8,472 nt of DNA from JAVWHP01 sp036639955 (GTDB lineage Bacteria > Bacillota_I > Bacilli_A > Erysipelotrichales > Erysipelotrichaceae). The DNA lies in the NCBI GenBank assembly GCA_036639955.1, contig JAVWHP010000030.1:1-8472 (forward strand), given 5' to 3'. The position numbers were made by a program, and so were the translations under genes. How positions within the stretch are numbered: the first letter of the stretch is position 1; every line of letters begins with the position of its first letter. The notes under the pieces were generated by a model. That model was not told the origin of the DNA. It made no database searches and saw nothing but the letters and a program-made list of their open reading frames with translations. Positions 1 to 6,719 of the stretch are shown here, one piece after another.

Positions 1-61
1 CCTAAGTTGGGATTAACTTAGAATCATTAAGCAGCGATTACTCTATATAGTGTATACCTAA

Positions 62-154
62 TTAGATACGCTTAATAAGATATCTTCCTGTAGATGTATA
101 TCTACCTCCATAATATATAACGAAATTTAAAATGCTACAAATATATAACACCAA
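62..154 (-). other. Weak 30-codon frame downstream of the histidine kinase
   Basis: The 190 bases after the kinase hold no recognised gene. One minus-strand frame, open from a TTG at 154 to a TAA at 62-64, gives a hydrophobic stretch (LVLYICSILNFVIYYGG) followed by a basic 13-residue tail (RYTSTGRYLIKRI). Gly-Gly followed by a basic tail recalls double-glycine peptide pheromones, but the leader lacks their usual charged pattern, the start is TTG and no good ribosome binding site is present. Short hairpins at 2-21 and 90-105 are too weak to call a terminator. Confidence 0.15.
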
Positions 155-190
155 TGGTCGAATTTACACCACGAATGGTATATCCATAAA

Positions 191-1516
191 TTATTCATCA
201 TTAAACATAACCCTTAATTTAAATATATTATCTAAAATACTATAATCATAACTTCCTTTATGTTTCTTACTAAAAGTTCTTATACTTATAGTACCAAAAC
301 CATGTTCATCATTTATAGAAGTAGGATTACCACTATCATCTAATATTATATTACCATCAAAAGGATTACTAACTTCTACTAATATATTAACTCTATTCTT
401 TATAAATACTAATTTAATAAATCTATCTTTAACATCTAATTTAATATTAGCATTATAAGCATTATCTATAGCATTAGCTAACATCATACTTACATCATCT
501 TCAATACTATGACTTAAAGAAGGTATCTTAAAATTTGTAATAACATCTATATCTGCTTTTCTACACTTATCTAAATATACAGATAAAGTAGTATTAATAG
601 TAACATTATCACAGTACTTATCTACTTTAGTTTTATCTAAAATATAATCAGCATCTCTCAATAACCTTTTAGCATCTTCTATCTTATTATCATTTAATAA
701 TCCATATATAATATTAGCTTTATGTTTAACATTATGTCTAATTACTCTTAATTCACTTTCTTTTTCATTATATTCATTTATTTGTTGTAAAAGATGTTCA
801 TTCTTAACTTTAACAACATTAGAATATATTAAGTAGTTATGTCTTTTAGAATCTTTATAAAATACAAAACCTATATATAATAATCCTAAGATCATAGTTA
901 ATATTAAAACAAATAAGTAATCTAAATCTCCTCTATCTATATAAGTTAAATAAGGTACTAATACTGAATTACTTATGTCTATTAATCTAGTTTTACTACT
1001 AGCATATAATTGCCAAATAAATATAATAACTATTTCATATACTAATAACCATAGATTAGATAAGGTTCTATTTCTATACATAAACTTATATCCTTTAGAG
1101 AAGTACTTATATATAAAGTATAGTAATACTAATTGCATAATAAGTCTTATTAATAATTGTAGCCATTGATTACTACTGAATAGCATTTCTGCTAATATAA
1201 AAGATTCAACATTTAATAGTGCTGCAATAATACTATGAGTAAAGAATATGAAATAGAATTCAAAATATAATTCTTTACATATACTCATAAAACATATTAA
1301 TCCTGGGATTAAACTTAGTAATGGTGAGTATTCACTTACTATAGGGTTATTCTTAAAATTATATGTTATAAACATATATATTGTTATATTAACAAAAGTA
1401 CATAATAGCATTCTAGTAATACATTTGCGTTTACTTGGTATACAATCAACAGATAACCACATGCCTATATATATTATTGGTAGAGTTAATAGACAGGTTA
1501 TAAATTCAAAATACAT
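191..1516 (-). CDS. Sensor histidine kinase, AgrC/GHKL type
   Basis: Membrane sensor kinase of 441 residues that probably detects a secreted peptide and phosphorylates the adjacent LytTR regulator. The first 220 residues contain six or seven hydrophobic segments (about 5-24, 34-53, 62-80, 84-112, 116-138, 153-171, 199-220), as in AgrC, ComD and related receptors. A short coiled linker leads to the phosphoacceptor region RHNVKHK, with His261 as the likely site. The ATPase domain shows an N-box (LANAIDNAYNA, about 346-356) and a G-box (HGFGTISI, 405-412), the pattern of the GHKL/HATPase_c_5 family. The start is ATG at 1516, which shares one base with the regulator's stop (TAATG) and has a Shine-Dalgarno AGGTGAT inside the regulator gene, so translation is probably coupled. 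No peptide precursor or AgrB-like processing enzyme is encoded nearby. The class is confident; the ligand is unknown. Confidence 0.92.
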   Translation of the reverse strand: MYFEFITCLLTLPIIYIGMWLSVDCIPSKRKCITRMLLCTFVNITIYMFITYNFKNNPIVSEYSPLLSLIPGLICFMSICKELYFEFYFIFFTHSIIAALLNVESFILAEMLFSSNQWLQLLIRLIMQLVLLYFIYKYFSKGYKFMYRNRTLSNLWLLVYEIVIIFIWQLYASSKTRLIDISNSVLVPYLTYIDRGDLDYLFVLILTMILGLLYIGFVFYKDSKRHNYLIYSNVVKVKNEHLLQQINEYNEKESELRVIRHNVKHKANIIYGLLNDNKIEDAKRLLRDADYILDKTKVDKYCDNVTINTTLSVYLDKCRKADIDVITNFKIPSLSHSIEDDVSMMLANAIDNAYNANIKLDVKDRFIKLVFIKNRVNILVEVSNPFDGNIILDDSGNPTSINDEHGFGTISIRTFSKKHKGSYDYSILDNIFKLRVMFNDE

Positions 1517-2238
1517 TACTTATCACCTAACATATAATCAAAATAAGATTTCTTAATATCTTTTATATTCCTTCTTGGTATATTAATCATTAAATCATTT
1601 ATTAAACTTATAGAATCATTCTCTATATTAGTTATATATTTAATATTAACTAAATAAGCTCTATGGGGTTGGATAAAAATATTAAATTTTATTAATAACT
1701 CAAATAGTTCTTTTAAAGATATACTAGCATTTCTAGTTTTAATAATTCTATTATTTGTTAATGTTACTATAAGTACATGAAAACTATGTTCTACACAAAT
1801 AATAGAATTAACATCTATCTTCTTTATACCATCTATAGTATCTAAAATTATAAGATTACTAGACTTATTATTATAAGCTACGATAACCTTATCGAGTAGC
1901 TTATATAAATTAAATGTATTCTGTTTTAAAATATAATGATTTATATCTAAATTATAAGACTCTAAAGCATAATCTTTAGAAGAAGTATATAAAGCTAATT
2001 CTACATAAGGATCATTCTTTCTTATAAGTTTAGCTATATCTAAACCAGTATAGGTAGGCATAACTATATCTAATAAGATTACATCAAAGTTTTCTTTACC
2101 ATGTTCTAATATAACATCTTTATTATTAAATTTATAAAGCTTATATTCTACATTAGTTTTATTAACATAATCTTCTATTAATTTAGAAGATTTGTTAATA
2201 CAGTTTATATCATCATCAACTAGAGCAATTTTTAACAT
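1516..2238 (-). CDS. LytTR-family response regulator, AgrA-like
   Basis: Transcription regulator of 240 residues. The receiver domain (about 1-120) has the acidic triad at Asp8-Asp9-Asp10, the phosphorylated aspartate at Asp57 in LLDIVMP, the switch threonine/serine at 85-86 (YTSS) and the conserved lysine Lys105 (ILKQ). A LytTR DNA-binding domain fills about 130-236, with the diagnostic block FIQPHRAYLVNIKYI. Proteins of this kind (AgrA, ComE, FsrA) bind paired direct repeats upstream of quorum-sensing, bacteriocin or virulence genes. It is the first gene of a two-gene operon with the histidine kinase, so the pair forms one signalling unit. The start at 2238 is preceded by GAAAGGTAGGT. The class is certain; the regulon is not visible in this window. 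Confidence 0.94.
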   Translation of the reverse strand: MLKIALVDDDINCINKSSKLIEDYVNKTNVEYKLYKFNNKDVILEHGKENFDVILLDIVMPTYTGLDIAKLIRKNDPYVELALYTSSKDYALESYNLDINHYILKQNTFNLYKLLDKVIVAYNNKSSNLIILDTIDGIKKIDVNSIICVEHSFHVLIVTLTNNRIIKTRNASISLKELFELLIKFNIFIQPHRAYLVNIKYITNIENDSISLINDLMINIPRRNIKDIKKSYFDYMLGDK

Positions 2239-2242
2239 AAAT

Positions 2243-2253
2243 ACCTACCTTTC
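2243..2253 (-). promoter_or_regulatory. Ribosome binding site of the response regulator
   Basis: On the minus strand the bases GAAAGGTAGGT lie just before the ATG at 2238. Either the AAAGG or the AGGT portion can pair with 16S rRNA. It supports the chosen start. Confidence 0.55.
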
Positions 2254-2262
2254 ATATATATT

Positions 2263-2291
2263 ATTATATACTATATTGGTTAATATTTAAA
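2263..2291 (-). promoter_or_regulatory. Probable sigma-A promoter of the two-component operon
   Basis: On the minus strand a perfect TATAAT (2263-2268) lies 17 bases downstream of TTTAAA (2286-2291), a 4 of 6 match to the -35 consensus. The -35 overlaps the stop codon of the broken Fic gene. Transcription would begin near 2256, giving a leader of under 20 bases. The region is AT-rich, so chance matches are likely; the position directly before the regulator is the main support. Confidence 0.4.
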
Positions 2292-3464
2292 CATAATAAT
2301 TTATATAAGTATTTATGTTTTTGTTAATAAGTACTTTTCGAAGTATAACTAGGTATTCTTCATAAGCAAAACAACGTTGACAATTACTATTATCTACTTT
2401 TTTAAGTATGCCAATATCTATTAGTCTTTTTACTGCAGAAGATATTGTGTTATAAGAAGTTCCTAATTCAGAGGCAGTTTTGTTGATATCAATAATTGGG
2501 GGTTGTTCTAAATGAGTGAATAGTTTTGTAAGAATTTTAGTTCTTGTATCCGCTATAGTAACCTTGGCTAGATTTCTGTCATGTAATGCGCTAAGTGCAT
2601 CAATGGTTTGGACAGAATCCACGCTAGACTCATAAATCCCTTTTAAAAAGAATTTGACCCATTGTTCGAAATTTCCCTTTTCACGCACCTCAGTAAGGCG
2701 ATCATAATATTCAATTCTATTATGTTTTAGAAAACAAGAAATATATAGAGTTGGTAAAGAAAGTAACTGGTTTTCCTTTAAATAAAGATTAATCATTAAT
2801 CGACCAATTCTTCCATTTCCATCTAAGAATGGATGGATTGTTTCAAATTGATAGTGAATTAAAGCTATTTTAATTAGCGGATCAAATCTATCTTGATTAT
2901 TGATAAATTCTTCTGAATCTGACATAGCATTTTGCATATCCTAACAACAAGGCGGAATATAACGTGCTGTTTTTAGTGTACCTCCTTGTGAACCAATCCA
3001 ATTTTAGCTACGGCGATATTCTCCAGGGCTCTTTTCGCTACCTTTAACGTTGTTTAAAAGAACTATATACGTTTCTTGCAAAAGACGACTACAAAGAGGC
3101 AATGTCTTAAGACGTTTAGTAGCATATTCTGAAACTCTAATATAATTTAAAACATAAGCAATATTTTTATTTAATTATGCGCAATATGAGGGTCTAATAC
3201 GTCATCATTAGTTACCTGTGTTCCATCAATTTGTGAAGATAACAGAGCTTCTTTTCGGACATACATAGATATAAAAAGCGGAACACTAGGCAGCCTTGAG
3301 CTTATTGCATCTAACTTCGCTAAAGAACTACTAGCATCTACAAGAACACGTAAAAGTTCTTCATCCATAACAATATCAGGTTTAGGTGGCAAAACATTTG
3401 GTAAAAATGACTTATACATCATATCACCAGAAAAATTTGATTTATAAATCCCTGATCGATTCAT
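2287..3464 (-). pseudogene. Fic family protein (Fic_N, Fic and C-terminal winged helix), broken
   Basis: An intact relative would transfer AMP to a target protein. The start is ATG at 3464 behind GAGGTG, and the N-terminal Fic_N part (97 residues) reads to a stop at 3171-3173. A frameshift near 3160-3175 then moves to another frame, which continues the protein (AYVLNYI, then SPGEYRRS, NWIGSQGGTLK, ARYIPP) but meets stops at 3004-3006 (TAA) and 2941-2943 (TAG). Both sit where this family usually has glutamine, consistent with C-to-T changes. The rest, from about 2940, keeps the catalytic motif HPFLDGNGRIGR (2800-2835) and ends in a winged-helix-like domain with ASELGTSYNTISSAVKRL. The inhibitory helix motif reads SSQIDG, with Asp80 in place of the usual glutamate. 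Gene identity is clear. The two longest open pieces are 2287-2937 and 3171-3464. Function is probably lost unless the stops are sequencing errors. Confidence 0.88.
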
Positions 3465-3470
3465 GTGCAT

Positions 3471-3476
3471 CACCTC
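3471..3476 (-). promoter_or_regulatory. Ribosome binding site deciding the Fic gene start
   Basis: GAGGTG on the minus strand lies six bases before the ATG at 3464. Two upstream in-frame ATGs fit worse: the one at 3506 has no such site and the one at 3470 abuts it. The protein from 3464 begins MNRSGIYKS, a normal Fic_N start. Confidence 0.7.
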
Positions 3477-3492
3477 TATTTGAAATAACAAG

Positions 3493-3520
3493 TGTATAAT
3501 CTGCATAATAGTAGATTCAA
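3493..3520 (-). promoter_or_regulatory. Possible promoter of the Fic gene
   Basis: Minus-strand TTGAAT (3515-3520) and TATACA (3493-3498) are separated by 16 bases, each matching 4 of 6 consensus positions. It lies just upstream of the Fic ribosome binding site and downstream of the pgi terminator, where a promoter would be expected. The match is weak. Confidence 0.3.
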
Positions 3521-3539
3521 TCAGTTAATCTTATAGCAT

Positions 3540-3569
3540 AAAAAATCATCTTATATAATATAAGATGAT
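3540..3569 (-). terminator. Rho-independent terminator of pgi
   Basis: An 11-bp perfect inverted repeat (3545-3555 with 3559-3569, built on ATCATCTTATA) encloses a three-base loop. In the direction of transcription it is followed by six T residues (3540-3545 on the minus strand). It starts about 17 bases after the pgi stop codon. The stem is AT-rich, so strength is uncertain, but the geometry is typical. Confidence 0.78.
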
Positions 3570-3586
3570 AATATTTAATAAATAAT

Positions 3587-4861
3587 TTAGTTTTTGCCTA
3601 ACAGTCTATACATTCTCTTTTTATATACTTCTACTCCTGGTTGGTCAAAAGGATTTAAATCTAATAAATAAACACTTATAGCACAAGCTCTACTAAAGAA
3701 GTAGACCATGTAACCAAATGTCTTAGCTGACATATCTTCTAACTCAATAACTAAGTTAGATACGCCACCCTCATCAGCATGTGCTTCTAATGTTCCTTTA
3801 GCTGCAATCCTATTAATATAGTGTAATGATCTACCACATAAATAGTTCATTTCTTCTAGTTCATGTTCTTGTCCAGGGAATACTTTATCTAAAGTAGGAT
3901 TCTTAACTACAAGACTAGTTTCAAATACAAGATTTGTACCTTCTTGAATAAACTGTCCTATTGAATGTAAATCAGCTGAGAAATTAGCACTTACAGGTAG
4001 TATACCTTTGTTTTCTTTTCCCTCTGATTCAGCAAATAGTTGTTTCCACCATTCAGCTACCTTACTCATTTGCATTTCATAAGTAACTAACATTTCAACA
4101 TGATTACCTTGGTTCTCTAAAATTCTTCTAGCTACTGCATATTGATAAGCTTGATTCTTATGTAGGTCACTTGTAGCTAGATCTTTTTTAGCTAATTGTG
4201 CCCCATCTAGCATATCATTTATATTAATTCCTGCTACAGCTATTGGTAACAGCCCTACAGCTGTTAATACTGAATATCTACCACCAATATCTTCTGGAAA
4301 GTTAAATGTCTCATAGCCATCTTTAATAGCCATTTCTTTTATAAATCCCTTTTTAGCATCTGTAGTAACTACTATTCTTCTTTTAGCTTCTTCTTTACCA
4401 TACTTATCATTAATATGATCTCTAAATAATCTTAATGCTATTTGTGTTTCTGTAGTACTTCCAGACTTACTTATAACATTCATTACTACGCTCTTATCTT
4501 GTATATAATTATATACTTGTAAGAGGTATGTACTTGAGAATCCATTTCCGATATATATTATTTCTGGTTTCTTATTAGGATATAATCCATTTATCATTTC
4601 TATAGCAGCTCTAGCTCCTAAATAAGAACCACCTATTCCACAAGCTAGAAATACATCACAATCTTCAGTAATTCTTTTAGCTACTTCATTAATTCTATTT
4701 ATTTCATTCTTATCATAGTTATCTGGTAGTTCTACCCATCCAGTTAATTCACTTCCAGCTCCTTTTTTATTCATTAAATCTTCATGAGCTTTAGTTACTC
4801 TTTCTTGATAATCATATATATCTTCTTTTAAGAATGCTTTATCTGTTGATAGTTTAATCAT
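3587..4861 (-). CDS. pgi: Glucose-6-phosphate isomerase
   Basis: Cytosolic enzyme that interconverts glucose 6-phosphate and fructose 6-phosphate at the entry to glycolysis. The protein has 424 residues, slightly shorter than the roughly 445-450 usual in Bacillota, with all main motifs present. The two sugar isomerase (SIS) folds carry GIGGSYLGA (75-83) and the phosphate-binding SKSGSTTE (131-138). The family signature GGRYSVLTAVGLLP is at 193-206. Active-site candidates are a glutamate in AESEGK (278 or 280), His299 in DLHSIGQ and Lys414 in NPFDQPGVEVYK. The ATG start at 4861 follows GGAGG at good spacing. It has its own promoter and terminator, so it is monocistronic, and it separates the toxin region from the Fic/two-component region. 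No defect is seen. Confidence 0.97.
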   Translation of the reverse strand: MIKLSTDKAFLKEDIYDYQERVTKAHEDLMNKKGAGSELTGWVELPDNYDKNEINRINEVAKRITEDCDVFLACGIGGSYLGARAAIEMINGLYPNKKPEIIYIGNGFSSTYLLQVYNYIQDKSVVMNVISKSGSTTETQIALRLFRDHINDKYGKEEAKRRIVVTTDAKKGFIKEMAIKDGYETFNFPEDIGGRYSVLTAVGLLPIAVAGININDMLDGAQLAKKDLATSDLHKNQAYQYAVARRILENQGNHVEMLVTYEMQMSKVAEWWKQLFAESEGKENKGILPVSANFSADLHSIGQFIQEGTNLVFETSLVVKNPTLDKVFPGQEHELEEMNYLCGRSLHYINRIAAKGTLEAHADEGGVSNLVIELEDMSAKTFGYMVYFFSRACAISVYLLDLNPFDQPGVEVYKKRMYRLLGKN

Positions 4862-4866
4862 AATAG

Positions 4867-4871
4867 CCTCC
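4867..4871 (-). promoter_or_regulatory. Ribosome binding site of pgi
   Basis: Minus-strand GGAGG lies about five bases before the ATG at 4861, a strong match to the 16S rRNA tail, and fixes the start. Confidence 0.8.
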
Positions 4872-4890
4872 GAATTTCTATACTGCTAGT

Positions 4891-4919
4891 ATTATAACAC
4901 ATTCTACCTTCATTTTTAA
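4891..4919 (-). promoter_or_regulatory. Extended -10 promoter of pgi
   Basis: On the minus strand TGTTATAAT forms an extended -10 element, with TATAAT at 4891-4896. A weak -35, TTAAAA (4914-4919), lies 17 bases upstream. Transcription would begin near 4884, leaving a leader of about 20 bases that carries the ribosome binding site. Confidence 0.62.
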
Positions 4920-5056
4920 TACATTACTTTACCTTTATACTTGCTTTCAATTGTAAAATGGAATTGATCACAACTGTACATTCCTATGTTGACATTATTA
5001 TATTTGTAGGTTGGTTTTACTAATTTGCGCAGTAGGGAGTAACAATTGCTTTGATA
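4916..5056 (-). other. Unassigned 46-codon open frame between pgi and the toxin region
   Basis: The stretch 4920-5066 between pgi and the broken immunity gene has no recognised gene. One minus-strand frame is open for 46 codons, between stops at 5057-5059 and 4916-4918. It contains protein-like segments such as LLRKLVKPTYKY and GMYSCDQFHFTIESKY. The only ATG is at 4981, leaving 21 residues, without a convincing ribosome binding site, and the stop overlaps the pgi -35. It may be a relic of a further toxin or immunity piece, or chance. I do not recognise a family. Confidence 0.2.
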
Positions 5057-5066
5057 TTAACGAAAA

Positions 5067-5411
5067 TCATTTAGTAATTATAATATCTCTTATTTTTCCT
5101 GAACTTTTATCAACTGTGTACTTTCTTCCCAAAAAATCATTTGCATATAAATAAATGTCATCTATATTTATCATCGTATAAACTGCCTTGTACTCCTTCG
5201 GTCGTACACCCATCTGCCACATTTTGAGTCCATCAGTAGAATAACAGTATACATTATGAAAAGCATCATACGTTAATTCTTCCTTTGGTGGTATATCAAG
5301 TAAAATATAAATTATATCCTTATCCTGTTATATTTGATATACGTTTTCACCAAAAGTAATTTCACATTCATTTAGATATACCTTATTATCTTTATAGGTT
5401 AAATTTTTCAT
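5067..5411 (-). pseudogene. Immunity-like protein of the orphan toxin cassette, one in-frame stop
   Basis: Reading from ATG at 5411 gives a protein of 114 positions broken by a single TAA at 5328-5330 (position 28). Before the stop it reads MKNLTYKDNKVYLNECEI; after it the frame continues without fault through DIIYILLDIPPKEELTYDA, the tryptophan-containing LKMWQMGVRPKEY and YANDFLGRKYTVD to TGA at 5067-5069. It would be a small soluble acidic protein, rich in beta strands, with no signal peptide, as expected for a cytoplasmic antitoxin. Its ATG overlaps the stop of the preceding toxin remnant as ATGA, the usual coupling of toxin and immunity genes; another in-frame ATG lies five codons upstream. 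I infer immunity from position and size; I cannot give a family name. The single stop could be a recent mutation or a sequencing error. Confidence 0.68.
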
Positions 5412-6214
5412 TTTCCAGAACTCCATTTTTTTAGACTTACTATTTCTTTAAATTCACCAATGTATTGTCCCTTCATGTCAAATTAAATACCTCCACCTTT
5501 AAAACTAAAATTTGGATTGTCCTCCCCCATTCTAATCGTGTTTCCGCTCTAAATCTTAGGTGATGTTCCATCCAACTCTTTAATTCCACTAACTTTATTA
5601 TAGTGTGTAAAAACACTAGTAGTAAGTAAATTCATAATTATTAAAGAACTTGGTGGTGCTCCACAACTAGCCATAAATGAATTGGTATAACCTATTGCTT
5701 CACTAGTTACTATATCTTTAGTAACTGATACAACCAACGATTTCACAGTATTACAAGATTTTAAAATAGAGCCTAATGGTATTAAATCAATACCAATGCT
5801 AAATATACCCATGGCTACCATATTTTTAGCTTCAAGATCATTAATTAATTCTCCACTCAGAGTAGTTCCGATTATGCCTTCAAGTGTTTGTTTAACACCA
5901 CCAATAATAGGACAATAATCTAAGAATTTAGATATACCTTCAAGGTCAGAATCCATACTATGCTCAAAACTAGTAATTGAGCGTTGTTTATAATATTTAT
6001 CTCTTAGATTAAATTCTTCTTGAATAGTTACGCTTCTTCCTAATGCTATTTCACGTTCTTCTTTCATTTGTTTGAAAACTAATTCTTCATAATAATTAGA
6101 ATATCTACGGTACTCTTTAATCTTAAGTGTAGGTGTTGTATCACCATATACTTCATAAGTATCTGAAAACAAAAACACCTCCCATAAATTAATGTTTTGT
6201 TTTTCTATTATCAA
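5408..6214 (-). pseudogene. Orphan PT-TG toxin module with decayed toxin tip
   Basis: The longest open part (5549-6214, 221 codons from a TTG) carries a second copy of the pre-toxin TG-like segment of the upstream toxin, starting at FKQMKEEREIALGR and ending near VSGIKELDGT. Typical pieces are LDYCPIIGGVKQTLEGIIG, TLSGELI and GIDLIPLGSI. The frame then meets TAG at 5549-5551, continues in frame (SGNTIRMGEDNPNFSFKGGG), meets TAA at 5483-5485 and continues (FDMKGQYIGEFKEIV, LKKWSSGK) to TGA at 5408-5410, which overlaps the next ATG. This tail is unlike the upstream toxin's tip and is very short (46 codons), so it is probably the end of another toxin with an internal deletion. The first 45 residues are not shared with the upstream copy. 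An alternative start is TTG at 6172, behind the strong GGGAGGTG. As it stands it would make only a linker without a toxin. Confidence 0.75.
5556..6086 (-). repeat. Direct repeat, copy A (PT-TG linker)
   Basis: It aligns without gaps to 7456-7986 at a constant offset of 1900 bases. I counted about 23 differences over 531 positions, roughly 96% identity, with most of the differences near the left end. Identity stops abruptly on both sides: at the left where the toxin tips diverge, and at the right before the FKQMKEE block. This fits recombination or duplication of a linker that anchors different toxin tips. Confidence 0.93.
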
Positions 6215-6301
6215 GCATGAATTGAAGTTCCTATTTATAGGATTTGCTTTAACTAGATAATTTTAGTAGCTCAATAACAACACTCTTTTTAGATATTACA
6301 A

Positions 6302-6703
6302 TTAATTTAAGTCATCAAAATATTCTGAATTTTGGTAATCTTTAAACCAATCCGTTCCGCCTTTTAATAGGTCTTTATATTTACGATATAGAACTCTCGC
6401 TCTCACTAATAAAGATTCTTCTATATATATAGAAATTATGTCTGAATCAGACAAATTCAATCTATCTATATCTTCAGTTTTTAATGCTAGATAATTACTA
6501 ATATCATATTTTATACCAGTATTAAGATTTTTATACCTAACAAAAGCCCCATCAAATGTTATAAAAATTTCTAAATGATATGTTGTACTACTCAACAACA
6601 TTGTATTCTCATCCAATTTATCGACACTTAAATCAAAATCATTTATAATAGAATCAAATATTTCAAGAAACTTTTCTTCATATGTTTTATTGTTAAATCT
6701 CAT
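6302..6703 (-). CDS. Probable immunity protein of the upstream toxin
   Basis: A small acidic soluble protein of 133 residues (starts MRFNNKTYEEKFLEIFDS, ends YFDDLN) with no signal peptide or membrane segment. It starts 13 bases after the toxin stop, and its ribosome binding site AAGGAG overlaps the toxin's TAA (TAAGGAG), so the two genes are transcribed and probably translated together. An N-terminal helix is followed by alternating strands (HLEIFITFDGAFVRYKNL) and a charged helical C-terminus, compatible with a cytoplasmic antitoxin. I do not recognise a named immunity family; the role is inferred from its place immediately after a polymorphic toxin and its intact frame. It shares no obvious similarity with the broken immunity-like gene at 5067-5411, as expected if the two toxin tips differ. 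Confidence 0.72.
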   Translation of the reverse strand: MRFNNKTYEEKFLEIFDSIINDFDLSVDKLDENTMLLSSTTYHLEIFITFDGAFVRYKNLNTGIKYDISNYLALKTEDIDRLNLSDSDIISIYIEESLLVRARVLYRKYKDLLKGGTDWFKDYQNSEYFDDLN

Positions 6704-6713
6704 TTTCTTGTTC

Positions 6714-6719
6714 TCCTTA
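6714..6719 (-). promoter_or_regulatory. Ribosome binding site of the immunity gene, overlapping the toxin stop
   Basis: The minus strand reads TAAGGAG at this point, so the toxin stop codon and the AAGGAG site share bases. The ATG follows at 6703. This suggests translational coupling of toxin and immunity protein. Confidence 0.65.

Noticed and set aside
2..21. A 7-bp inverted repeat (CTAAGTT with AACTTAG) as terminator of the two-component operon
   Set aside because: The stem is short and AT-rich, no T-run follows on the minus strand within the window, and it lies 170 bases after the kinase stop.
50..100. A 17-codon frame starting MEVDIHLQ on the minus strand
   Set aside because: It has no ribosome binding site and no recognisable character; it overlaps the other short frame noted there and is likely chance.
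90..105. A 6-bp hairpin (GTAGAT with ATCTAC)
   Set aside because: It is too short and lacks a T-run; such repeats are common by chance in AT-rich DNA.
975..1169. A 64-codon plus-strand open frame
   Set aside because: It lies wholly inside the histidine kinase membrane region on the opposite strand, has no ribosome binding site and encodes a sequence explained by the antisense of a hydrophobic AT-rich gene.
4989..5020. A plus-strand TTGACA as a promoter
   Set aside because: No acceptable -10 hexamer lies 16-18 bases downstream and no plus-strand gene follows.
6229..6242. A small palindrome (TCCTA with TAGGA) after the immunity gene as terminator
   Set aside because: The stem is only five base pairs with no T-run, so transcription may continue into the orphan module.
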